Source of the DNA: Mytilus edulis
Taxonomy: Eukaryota; Mollusca; Bivalvia; Mytilida; Mytilidae
Assembly: GCF_963676685.1 (NCBI RefSeq)
Contig: NC_092345.1
Coordinates: 48,939,838 to 49,003,837 of the forward strand
DNA length: 64,000 bases
Direction: 5' to 3'
Of this stretch, positions 49,320-61,200 are shown one piece after another. The position numbers were made by a program, and so were the translations under genes. Position 1 is the first letter of the stretch; every line of letters starts with the position of its first letter. The notes under the pieces were generated by a model. The model saw only the letters and a program-made list of their open reading frames with translations, did not search any database and had not been told where the DNA came from.

Positions 49320-49905
49320 TAGTAAAGAAATGATTTTGTCATATTTACTGTTAAAAAACCTCGGACCATGGTTATGTGATAATGACCCAGGAGAAACACT
49401 AAGACTTAAAAACAGTCAAGACGTCTCTGTAAGATTTTAGACGATTTCATATATAGCGAACTCAAAAATATTTAGAGTTGTGTTACAACAAGTCGTATAC
49501 AACAGTTTATCCAGCAATACCACTTTTTTCCTTGAACAGTTTTTTTTTAAATTTTAAAATTTTGGTAATTACATTTTCGTTGCTAGTCGCTAGAACTTCT
49601 TTTCCTCCTGCTATCAAGCATAGCATGGCTATAATATAGTCAACCGTGCGGCCTTCAACAATGACAAAATCCTATATCGTATGGTCGGTCGTTATAAAAG
49701 GCCCCGACATGAAAATAATTGTTTTTGACGAAAGTATAAGCCACAAAAAGAGTATCAGACAGGAATGATTACTAGAAAAGTTCAGTCATCAATTGTGGCT
49801 TTGTTCGTCAAACATAGCTTTGCCCCATTCCATCTCTATCGGTGAACTAACAAAAGGTACACACAAGAAAATATAAAAATAAAAGTACAGGAAAACATAA
49901 ACTTT
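49320..49905 (+). repeat. Block shared with the metallothionein intron
   Basis: 'tgtcatatttactgtt', 'caggagaaacactaagactt', 'aacagtcaagacg', 'cgttgctagtcgctagaact', 'cttttcctcctgctatcaag', then the 'ggccttcaacaatgacaaaa' part recur in the same order and orientation at 58500-59200. It is either a segmental duplication or two copies of one long repeat. Confidence 0.75.
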
Positions 49906-49907
49906 TT

Positions 49908-50046
49908 TGGGTCGTCAATGCTCTTCATTTTTGTACTTGTTTGGCTTTATAACTATTTTGATCTGAGCGTCACTGATGAGTCTTATATAGACGAAACACG
50001 CGTCTGGCGTACTAAATTATAATCCTGGTACCTTTGATAACTATAT
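49908..50046 (+). repeat. Dispersed repeat R4 inserted upstream of gene E
   Basis: 'caatgctcttcatttttgt', 'gatctgagcgtcactgatga', 'tagacgaaacacgcgtctgg', 'cctggtacctttgataact'. The aligned region upstream of gene D reads straight through without it, so it inserted after the D/E duplication. Confidence 0.8.
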
Positions 50047-50183
50047 ATATAATAACGATATAAAAGATAACAAAAACTGCAATGCCAAAAACACAGGTGT
50101 ATGTAGAACGTTATCTAATCAAATGCAATACATTGAAGCGGAATATCAACTGTTGAGTCGTTTGATTATTTCAGACGAAAATC

Positions 50184-53100
50184 ATGGGAAAACTACTGAC
50201 AATCTTCGTAGCAGTAATAGCAGTTTCCATGTGAGTTGCTTACTTTAAAACTAGTTCACTCGCTTGTCCATCACAGGGTTAAATCAATGAATTAAGATTA
50301 ATATGCATTAAGGCCATTATTAAGGGTTTTTAAATATAATATCACAATTTATCGCAGATGCGGGTGTTGGGAGGTCGACTTAAAACTCTGATATCTATGA
50401 TACATATTTTTTTCTTTACTACGACTTGATAGTAGTATGTTGGGAGCATTTCCCTCCTTATGAGTTATTTCCTTGGCAAATTGGATCCGATATGTCATAG
50501 GGACTCCTCTATCATTTGTCTTCGAATGCTTTCTTTAGGTTTTTTGTAAAATTTGAAACAAAATATATTGTTTTTGAAAAAAGGCACTCACACCACATCT
50601 TCCTATATCTATAAAAGTTGATTTACAACATTATTCCATATATGTACACTTATAAACCTATTTTGATTTCGTGTTTCTTATCTGTTATCGTTTAGTTGGT
50701 AACAATTTCTGTGCATTAAGTGCAATTGCATTGTTAATTTCATATGGATAAAAAGAGTGCCTTTCTTTTTTTTTTTTTTTAGATATTTCCTAATGTTAAT
50801 ACTTTTTTTTATTAACTTTTGTGGATTTTTACAGTTTTCATAACTTATCTTCAGTCCGAATTTTAAAGTGTTCCAAATATTTTTTTGTTTTCTACAAGCA
50901 TTTATTTCGTGACAATAATTACTTAGACCTTTCTGTATCATTTTTGTTTATACTATTAGAATCTTCCAAACAGAATTGTGTGTTAATTTTGGAAATGATT
51001 TTTATTATTTTAAGAGCATTTGTTTTGGGTTACCCTGGAACTACCATAGAAGACAGCAAAGAAGCTAGACGTTTATTTCATTTAGCAGATAAAAATCATG
51101 ACTTTCTGTTAAATCCTGACGAAATGCATTCCGTCTTTTTAGACTTCGACTTAAACAGTAAGTATGTTTTCATCAGTTTTTGAACTAACTGTATACCCTC
51201 CCGAAGCCCCTAAGTGGCCTATGTACAAAAAATAGGCCGTTATTTTTCTCGTTCGTTTTACATTTGTCATTACTGGGGCTTTTAAAGCTCATTATGCGGT
51301 ATCGACTTTGCTCATAGTTGACGGCCTTACGGTGACCTATAGTTGTTACTTTCTGTGTAATTTTGTTTCTTTTAGGCGCGTTGTCTCATTGGCAAACATA
51401 CATTGTACCTCATCTTTTTTTATATTTCATGGGTTTAGTGTTATACAATCTCAAGTTTTCGTGTAATGTTTTGATAATTGTTTGCTTGCAATCTTTGACA
51501 ATTGTTTGCTTTCAATCTTTGACAATTACTTTTTTACTGTAGCTTTGGTACCATTATATATTGCCTATCATTGATTTAACAATCAGTGAGCCTTCAGCTT
51601 TGACTTAAAGACTTTCATTAACTCTCTAACTTAGATATATAGAGAGCCACACAACTGATTCGATACATTATTTAAAAAAATATTTAATGCCATTAATCCT
51701 ATCGTGTCATCAATATTTGGCATTTTTATACCTTAAAATGTAAAGTAATATGGGAGACATGTTAGCTTTTTCATTGGCCCCTTTCCTGTCGTCTGCAATA
51801 TCAAAAGAGGAGTAAACCATCAAATAGTTTGAACAATTTATTTTTAAATACATTTTGCGACATTTTATTTCATCCGTATATATGCGGCGAAAAAAGACGA
51901 GGGAGCCATTTGAATGTTTGAATTGTGTGTTTATATATATTGTTTTTTAATGTATAAATGTTAACTGTATAAAAAAAATTGCCTCACTGAATTGAGATAC
52001 CCTCTTTAAATAAAGAATTAATTATTATTATTAATTATCTATGACAGTTATTTTTATGACAGTTACATGTTATACCTAAAGTGGCATTCAAGCAATCGCT
52101 GAAACCTTTAGGCATGTTCGTGTTTGTCGGGCAAATAATTTCGATTTCCTTTAAACAAGTCAGAGAATATGTGTTGTTCCCTTACCTGGCTCTTAGGTGT
52201 CACACCACCAATTACTCCCTCAAATTTAGAACGTATGTGAAGGTAGGCATATACTCGGACAACAAATAGTGCATTTGATGTCATTGTTTACTTAAACTAA
52301 CCAACAAATTGGCAGAAATGAAACTTTTGGTGAAAGAGAAATATATTAAGACCATTTTGAGCTAAAATTTACTTGTTTATGAGTTTGCTTTCAAAATTGA
52401 GGATTAATGCACTCCATAGTATACTAACTTAAGATTTCCAGAAAACCAGGGGTTATTTTTAGTGGTACCTCTATTCGGAAGACCTTTTCTTTTTTTATAT
52501 GATTTTAAACATCTGTTGAAAATTGGCATGTAGAAAGCTGATACATGTACGATTCAGGATATACCTGGTTTCTATGAAGTTAAACTTAAGGTAAAATATT
52601 AAGAAAGCTGTGAAAATTGCAAAATTTGGTTGAACAGCTAGGGACTTTTAATTGGTGGTATGACACCTCTTATGAACAGTATGTTCCGGTACCATTTGCT
52701 TACTTCAGAAATTATACATGTCAAAATTTATCTAACTCTATTTCTTACTATAGATGATACGTATATCTATGCGGACGAATTCATCAACAACTGGTTATCG
52801 GACAATTTTGGAACAGCATTGGAGGCCGTGACATTATTTCATCACTTCGATGTTGATAACAGTGGTTATATCAGCGAGAATCCAGATATGTCCTTCATTA
52901 TGTACTTCTTTGACAGAGATCGTAAGTACTTTTTTTAACGGAATTTGCCTGTAAAAAATATGAGTTCTGCATGTAACTATGTTGAATTTTAAAGACATAT
53001 TCGGTTCTGGTATGTTACAATCTAAGATGGCGGCAGACACCCGTCCTATCTTAAAAGTAGAGGATTTATATTTGATAGACTGTTGAAGGCCGTACGTTTA

Positions 53101-54103
53101 CCTATGGTTGTTAATGTCTATGTCATTTTGGTCTCTTGTGGACAGCTATCTCATTGGCAATCATACCACAATTTCTTTTTTATATATGTGAAAAAATATC
53201 TGTTCTATAAAAGAAAGATGAAATGCATGGCTTTGAAATACCGCTAGGATGTCTTCCGCCATCTTGATTGTAAAGTAGCAGAACCCAACATGTCTTTGAA
53301 ATAGGTTGCGAGTATTTCATTCTTATTTTTTATTCAATGCAAATTAACAGGGCAAAATACATCCCAAACTGTATTATAAATTAGGAAACTATCAACTACG
53401 TAAATTTGGATAAAACTATTATACATTGTTAAATGTTATTTGTTTAAAAATTATACATGAACCATTTAACAGGGAACTTTATTTTGTATACATCCGTGTG
53501 GTTTCTTTTTTCTTTTTTAAGAATAAACAGCATTTAATTTGAAAGTAACCAAGCATACACAGTTGTAGTTAACCCCTTTGTTCTAGAATAAAATATTGTT
53601 AAACAGTAGTGTAAATTTCTTCAATGATTAAGTTTCAACTTCATCAAAAAATACCTTGACAAAAAACTTTAAGCTGAAGCGGGACAGACGGACAAACAAA
53701 CGAACGCACGGACGAACAGACCAGAAAATATAATGCCACTCTTCTATCGTAGATGGGGCATACACATGAAGGGTCCGTGTACTTGTATTTCGAAGCCATG
53801 AAAAATTGGCTCCTTTTTTCTTTTAAAAAGGATGAAAAAAATTACAAGAATTTTTATAGTATTCTAAAATATGGCCTTTTAAACTAAATGAAATAAAACT
53901 ATGAAAGGAAAAGTAGGGGTTGGTGGGGATTTTTTAAAATAAAACTAGAGGATTTCGACTATATATGGCAAAAATGTAAAAACAAAAGGAGCGAAAATCC
54001 CTAATCATTCTGTTTAATACCATATGCTATCTATTTTTCAGTTGATGGACTTATCAGTCAAGCAGAGTTTGTTATACAGTGGGTGAAGATTAAAAACTCT
54101 TAG
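50184..54103 (+). CDS. Secreted four-EF-hand protein, array member E (139 aa)
   Basis: Exons: 50184-50230, 51015-51157, 52754-52921, 54042-54103 (TAG); phases 2,1,1. Signal peptide starts MGKLLTIFVAVIAVSIAFVL. EF1 DKNHDFLLNPDE and EF2 DLNNDTYIYADE as in D. EF3 DVDNSGYISENPD, 13 residues. EF4 DRDLDGLISQAE is canonical. Against D there are 2 changes in the 15 exon 1 codons, 3 in exon 2 and about 13 in exon 3, with exon 4 nearly unchanged, so exon 3 evolves fastest. Introns 1 and 2 align with those of D over long stretches. Intron 2 has an extra ~0.35 kb before exon 3 that D lacks. No canonical AATAAA follows the stop. Confidence 0.85.
53082..53190 (+). repeat. Dispersed repeat R1 in intron 3 of gene E
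   Basis: 'gaaggccgtacgtttaccta', 'gtcattttggtctcttgtgg' and 'ctcattggcaatcataccac'. Not present at the matching site in D. A further repeat-like tail with 'gacagacggacaaacaaacg' lies at 53670-53765. Confidence 0.75.
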
Positions 54104-54395
54104 AAACCATGACAACTGAATAATTCTACCTAAATACAAGTTATTCCTCTTTATTTGTGTATTTCTTTCCCTAGAAATGTGGTAAAAAAAACCAGTTTGT
54201 TCCTTGCAGTACACAATAAATATAATCGTGTTAATAATTATACTGCAGTGTGCCGAACTAACAAGTCGAGCCCTTTTCAGATTTGTATATGTTCTCAGGT
54301 TCTTTTATGGTGAAAACTCACAAGTTTACTGTCCGTAGAAAGACGTACAAACCTTCACAGTCGTGTTACTCTGATTACGCCGACCAAACAAGGGG

Positions 54396-54490
54396 GTGCT
54401 GTATTATTGCCAATAAGACAACTGTCCGAATGGCGTGTATCAAGTTAAGCAACTATGGGTCACCGTACAGTCGCTATCAATGAGCAAACA
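54396..54490 (-). repeat. Dispersed repeat R1 (minus)
   Basis: 'gtattattgccaataagaca', 'actgtccgaatggcgtgtat' and 'gtcaccgtacagtcgctatc' are the R1 tail reversed. A close copy at 46558-46640 sits at the same distance downstream of gene D, so it is part of the D/E duplication. Confidence 0.65.
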
Positions 54491-54679
54491 CATTCCAACA
54501 TCCCGACTTTTAAATACAAATGTATACGTAGATGTTATTGACCATATCTATATACTTCGAAAATATACAAATGATTTTTTTAATTTTTATTATTCAACAC
54601 ATACGGGAAAACTGTTTCTTTTGTTCCTATGGACATTCTTACCGAGTTTTCATTCCTCATTTTTTGCTCACCGGGACTG

Positions 54680-56210
54680 AGGGCCCCATGTGAGCTTATG
54701 CCATCACTCGGCTATCTAAAATATCTTCTCCTCTGAAACTACTGGTCCAAATACCTTCAAACTTAAACTAAATGTTCCTTAGTGTATCTTATTTATAAAT
54801 TGTATCCATATTTTTGATCCATCAGCAAACATGGCAGCCATGGCTAAAAATATAGAACATAAGGGGTCAAATGCAGTTTTTGGCTTATATCTCAAAAACT
54901 AAAACTTTTAGAGCAAACATGACATGGGATAAAATTGTTTAATTGGTCAAGATCTATCTGCCCTGAAATTTTCAGACGAATCGAACATCCCATTGTTGGA
55001 TTGCTGCAACTAAATTGATAGTTTTAATGAAATTTTGCAGTTTTTTGTTATCTTGAATATTATTATAGATAGATATAGACTGTAAACGGCAATACTGTTC
55101 AGCAAGGTAAGATCTACAAAAAAGTTAATATGATTAAAATTGTCAATTGATTGACCCCTTAAGGAGTTGTTGCCCTTTAAAGACAATTTGACATAAATTG
55201 TTCATCAAGTTTTCTAACATTTAAAAATATCTCCTCTGCAATTATTGGGCAAAATAACTTTAACTAAATGTTCCTTAGGGTACTTAATTTATAATTTGTA
55301 TCCGAAGTTTTGATTTATCGGCAAACATGGCCGCCATGGCTAAAAACAATTTAGGGTCAAAATGGAGTTTTTGCCTTATATCTCAAAAACTAAATCTTTT
55401 AGAGCAAATCTGACATGGGGTAAAATTGTTGAATTGGTGCAGATATATAAACCTTAAAATTTTTCAGACAAATCGAACAACCTATTGTTGGGTTGGTGCC
55501 ACTAAATTGGTAGTTTTAAGAAAATTTGCGTTTTTTGGTTATTAACTTGAATATTACTATAGATAGGTATGAACTGTAAAAGCCAATAATGTTCAGCAAA
55601 GTAAGATCTACGAAAAAGTTAATATTATCAAAATTGTCAATTGACCCCTTTAGGAGTTATTGTCCTTTAAAGACATTTTTTCATAATTTGTAACAGTTCA
55701 TCAAGTTTGATAACATTTAAAAATCTTCTCCTCTGAAACTATTGTGCCGAATACTTCTTAACTTTAAATGAATGTTCATTTAGGAATCAATTTTATAAAT
55801 TGTATCCGAATTTTTTATTCATCAGCAAACATGGCTTCCATGGCTAAAAATAGAACATAGGGGTCAAATGCAGTTTTTGGCTTATATCTCAGTAACTAAA
55901 TCATTTAGAGCAACTCCGACATGGGGTAAACATGTTTAAAAGGTCAAACTATATCAGCCTGGGTTTCTGCCACTAAATTGGTTATTTTAAGGAAATTTTG
56001 GAGTTTTTGATTATTATCTTGAATTTTATTGAAGATAAAGATAAACTGTAAACAGCAAAAATGTTTAGCTAAGTAAGATCTACAAAAAAGTTTTTTTTAT
56101 GACAAAATTTGTCAATTGACGTCTAAAGGAAAAAGTGCACTTTAAGGACAATTTTACACAAGTTGTTTATGTTTTTTAACTTTAAAAATCTTCTCAATGA
56201 ATCTAGAATA
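54680..56210 (+). repeat. Three tandem-like units of about 500 bp
   Basis: Units start with 'tcttctcctctgaaactact' (54724), 'tatctcctctgcaattattg' (55229) and 'tcttctcctctgaaactatt' (55723), about 505 and 494 bp apart. Each continues in the same order: 'cagcaaacatggc.gccatgg', 'ttggcttatatctcaaaaac', 'gagcaaa.tgacatgggg', 'ctgtaaa.agc.aataatgttcagc', 'gtaagatctac'. The start 'catgtgagcttatgccatca' is a recognisable bivalve repeat boundary. Confidence 0.85.
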
Positions 56211-56260
56211 TTTTTTTAATTTTATTTCCTTGTACGTAAAAAACATAGACACTATGGCTC

Positions 56261-56470
56261 TATAGCCCTGGCTCAAACCGAACAGCAAGCTATGAAGGGC
56301 CCCTAATCAAATAGCAAGTGTAACACAATTGAAACATGAAAACTAGCGGTCTAATACATATAGAAAAAAACCCAGAAACACTTATGAACCACATCAACCA
56401 CTGAACATGCTCCTGACAGGTAAGGACAGGTGTATACAAATGCAGCGGGTTGGAACGTTTTCATCAGGTG
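56261..56470 (-). repeat. Dispersed repeat R7
   Basis: 'ggctcaaaccgaacagcaag', 'agcggtctaatacatataga', 'gaaacacttatgaaccacat' match 47990-48130. Confidence 0.65.
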
Positions 56471-56559
56471 CCAATATTCGACCTTACTAGAAACAGTAGT
56501 GTAACATTACAACAGATAAAGACACACCATAAAACATCAAATGCATTGATACAGGCAAC

Positions 56560-57165
56560 AAATTACTAGCACACTATGTAAAAACGAATTTATCTTACCG
56601 ACTATCTTAACGTGTGAAATTAAGACTAGTGACCTATCAAAATGAGAAAGTCTTCAATACTGTTAGCATTAAGAAACTACTTTCATTGATCCTACAAAAA
56701 CAGATGCCAACAATAACAACTTGTTTAAATGTGTTTTATGAATTTATTTCCATCTAAATCATCAATTTCTTCGTCTGTTTAAACCTTTAAGATTTTTTCT
56801 CAGTACCGTTTTGTTTTTATAAAGGGATGTAACACCACTACTAACCGTGTATGAAATAAGCCCCGCCTCCCTTATTACCTAAAATGGAATATAAAGGGAA
56901 CTAACACCACTACTAACTGTGTATGAAATAAGCCCCGCCTTCCTTCTTACCTAATATGGAATATAAAGGGACGTAACGCCACTACTAACCGTGTATGAAA
57001 TAAGCCCCGCCTCCCTTCTTACCTAATATGGAATATAAAGAGACGTAATACCACTACTAACCGTGTATGAAATAAACCCCGCCTCCCTAATAACTTAATA
57101 TGAAATATACACGGTCTGAACGCGGTCGCTTTTAACCAATCATATTCCTAGAAATGTATAGGTCA
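56560..57165 (+). repeat. Dispersed repeat R6 with four 72-bp tandem units
   Basis: The 72-bp unit ('gggatgtaacaccactacta', 'accgtgtatgaaataagccc', 'cgcctccctt..acctaatatggaatataaa') starts at 56824, 56896, 56968 and 57040, exactly 72 bp each time. The flanks match the single-unit copy at 7010-7440. Confidence 0.9.
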
Positions 57166-58287
57166 GATAAATGATAATGTATGTATGGTTCCCCGTTTTT
57201 TTTTTTTTTACCTCAGCACGGTTAAGGGTAAGATGACATGTATGTCTGCGGAGGATTACCTTGTGAACTAGCACGTTAAAAATTCGACTTATGGTATAGG
57301 TACAGTACAAAAATGGGTTAGTGTTCATATAACATTATCCTGGATAAGGATTTTTAAAAGACATTGATACAAAGTGTGAATTTTATTGCTAAATGTCGTA
57401 CAGTTATAGAAATACATTCTGTCAAAGTGTTAGGGGAAGAGTAATAATCAGATCCGAAGAAATCGCAGTAAGGGTTTTCCCTTTAGGAAAAGGATAACCG
57501 TAAAGAATAGTATACATTTCGGGGCCATTCATAGCTGACTTAGCGGTATGGGCTTTGCTCATTGTTGAAGGCCGTGCGGTGACCTATAGCTGTTAATTTC
57601 TGTGTCATTTGGTCTCTTGTGGAGAGTTGTCTCATTGGCAATCTTACCACATCTTATTTTATATATGTAACTGTAAACATTTATAGGAGTTTATTTACAA
57701 AAAGTTGCAACAACAAAAGAAATCAAATTTTATCAATTTATTTGACACATAAAATTAAACATATACATGTAATTTGTTTTCCAATGTCTATACTAAATAC
57801 AACCGAATGGTAACATAATGTCCACTAGGTGCAATAAAAGCTGCCCATTAATTTGTTTGCATTGTCTTTATTCCTTTTTTCTGCAATAAATAAATAAAAC
57901 AAATTGATAGCAATTGATTAAAAATTCATTTGACTTAAATAAAAGTATTTCAGACAACAGAACATCTATCATTTGTAAAGTTTAGAAGACTATAATAGTG
58001 AATAAATCAAAATTAAATGGTTGCATGGAAAAAGATTGCACGTGTAAAATTACATCTTTCCCAAATCGAACACACACATGAACAAATGTCAATCAAATAG
58101 ATTATGCATTTTACTGTCGGCATTTCTATGCATTTTTTTTGGCTCAGACGATTTTAATTTTCCAAAATACATTATTTTAACATGTTATGGTACATATGTA
58201 TGCTTACTCCCCTTTCCTATTTTACTCTTTCAATCTATGAGCATATCTATATAAAAAATAGTTACCTAAAATGGTTTCAATACACTG
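57166..58287. other. Region 3' of the metallothionein gene
   Basis: Contains an R1 copy (57520-57660) and AT-rich sequence with no gene. TTTATT at 57867-57872 is a minus-strand AATAAA that could serve the metallothionein, though it is 416 bp beyond the stop. Confidence 0.45.
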
Positions 58288-61200
58288 CTAAGAGGATTTT
58301 GATTTTCCACATTTTCCACATCCACATGCAGTGGTACATGCGCATGAATCTCCACATGAACAGTCTCCTCCCGATGAACAACTACATGATCCTTTCATCT
58401 TAGGACAACATACGCAGCTATCTCCACATTCACAGTTGTCGCCACATCCACATTTGTTTTCTGTTGTCAGACAACAGGTTTTTCCTATAAAAAAAAAAGA
58501 GATGTCATATTTACTGTTGAAATAAACTAAGTGTGCATTACAACATCCCCTGGTAATGCGATATAGACCAAGGAGAAACACTAGACTTTACAACAGTCAA
58601 TACGTAACTATAAGATTTTAGACCATTTCTTCTATAATAGCGTACTCATTAATTTTTATAGAATTGTGATCATCTACAAGCAATACCACTTTTCATTTTT
58701 TCAGGGTTTAATTTCGGGTATTACATTTTCGTTGCAAGTCGCTAGAAGTTCTTTTCCTCCTGCTATCAAGCAGAGACCTTCTATTCTAACGGGATTCGTC
58801 TCTTTCGATTTTAAGTAATAACTACGCCTCCAATATAAAGCTACCACCAATCAATAAACTTTGTTTCGTATCTCTGATATACGAAACTAGTAGCTATTTT
58901 CGTATTTCAAAGTATTGTTATTGTAAAAAAATGTATATAAATAAAATCTGATTTATACATTGAATAGCCATTAACCATGATAAAAAATATAACGTATATA
59001 CAATGAACTTGAAAGTTAAAATATAAAAATAAGGAGATAATTGCCACGAAGTAGATGAAACAATTATAGGCAACCGTGCGGCCTTCAATAATGACAAAAA
59101 CCCATACCGTATGGTCGGCTTTAAAATGGTCCGACATGAAAATAATTGTGTTTTTTTGGCAAAAGTTGAGCCACAAAATAAAAATATCGAACAGGAAGGA
59201 TTACTATTAAAGTTGATTAAACAATTGTTTGTGGATTTGTTCATCATGATATCAAACATAGTTTTGTTGCAGGGAACAAATCTTTTCAGACATTGTTTGA
59301 AAACAAATTGAAAATGAAACAGTTGATTTAATATTCATCACACAGTACGCTTAATTTCCCCTGTATTTTCAATAGCACCGCATTAGAAAAAGAGATTTCC
59401 TGTATAGAAGCCGGACATTATTAAGTGGACACTAATCTTTAAAAACAAAAATACTTAACCGGATTTTGTTGACATCATATTTTTCAAAATGTTTGTTTAC
59501 CTAACCATATAACGGAACTTGAATTGTCCTCAGGAATTGTCACTTGGAGAACAAATGAACATGTTATTGCTTTAAGATAGCATGCTGATAAATAATTTGT
59601 TTACGTTAAAAAGTATCTCAGGTAATCTTAAGGACAACATACCAGACACGTCTGTCACATCAATCATGTAATATGCCTCAAGTAGTATGAATTGATGAGT
59701 GATCTTAGGAATTTTGTTTTCCCGCCAATTATTTCTATTAAATTATCAATGAAAATAGACTGTAAAAAACTAAATAACAGTATTAAAACTATGATGATTA
59801 TTCTGGCCTAGTAAGAAATAAATAAATAATATGCCAAGCAAGAAATTCTGAATCATTCTGCAACACTTAAAAAAGCCACTTACAGGAAACAATTAAATTT
59901 CGTGTACAGGGGCGTAGCTAAAAAGAAACGACGTGGAAGCAAAAAATTTTGGGACCCTATTATGCAGAATTTTTTTTTCTCGGTTTTTGGTCATAGGACG
60001 GTTAAAAGAGGAGCTATATTGAGATAAAAATTTATGAATGTAAAACTAAAAAAAAAAGCGAGATGTTATAAACCAGCGTACGTGTTCGGCATCGAGCGAT
60101 CTCCCAATTGAATTCGTCAAAATTACATGCTAGGTCAGTTTCGTATGTTTCAGACAATATTGAGATTTGTTCGTTTGTGATATTTCCTACAACACGATGA
60201 AGCCGTGAGATACAGCACAAAGAAGCGATTTTCTGATAACATGACGCGACTCCACTCTCCAGTTGCCATATCATATGGTCTATGAACGCAAAAAAGACTT
60301 TCCAATACTGTTTTGGCGTGGTTGCAGGGTGATTGGCTCCGGTAGTCTGTCAACCACATCGCCTCGGCATATTTTCAACGATATCGAAGGGATCTGATAA
60401 TTCTAATGCCGATTGGTACATCTCATTCCAAACTGATAAACTGTACACTGTAAAATGTGCTCCAAAACTACATATCTTAGAATAGACTGAGTATTACAAA
60501 TTCAAAAGTAAAAATCTTGTGAAAGATGCAAGTAACCTTCCGATTTTGTCATAATCTCCAAAAAAAATAATATTTTGAAACCAAATGTCGTTATCTAATG
60601 ATATTTCATCAATTAAAAAATGTGACAACATAGGTGTTTCCTTTAACATTCAATTTATAAATTTTTATTTTGCCATTTCTTTTTTTACATGCCGAATCAA
60701 TGTGCACGCAACTTCGGAGCTACGACTTTTTTGAATGAACAGCTTCATCAACACTTGTAACTAGGTTGTCAAACTAATATCCGGGATAGACGGAAAAGAC
60801 ACCAACAGTCTCCGATTCCGATTGACCAACTCATCTCTCTCTCTTCTGCTTTTTTTGTTGTTGTGAAAACGACGTGGATGCACGTGCTGTCATGCCTCCG
60901 GGTAGCTACGCCCCTGGTGTATAATAATAGAAAATAAGCTAGCATCGCAAAAAGTGAAACTAAATATTCCGTCTGAAAACAGCCCCTCCCCCAAAAAATA
61001 ATTAAAGTAAAATGTTCGTCCCATTACCAAAAGGTACAAACATAAATGTGAAGACGTATTTTAGTACATAAATTACATTTTCTTAGGAATTATATATTCT
61101 TTAAAAAAAGAAGAAGGTCGCCAGTATTTTTAAAAATCTCTTACAGAACCAATAAATTTTCAACCTACATGTATATATCTATCCATGGGAAATTCCGCAG

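Noticed and set aside
58331-58525. Plus-strand His/Pro-rich frame over the metallothionein exon
   Set aside because: Antisense of the Cys-rich coding exon; Cys/Gly codons reversed give His/Pro/Ser.
60032-60359. Minus-strand frames within the metallothionein intron
   Set aside because: They fall inside the 1,010-bp transposon and show no transposase motif or splice context.
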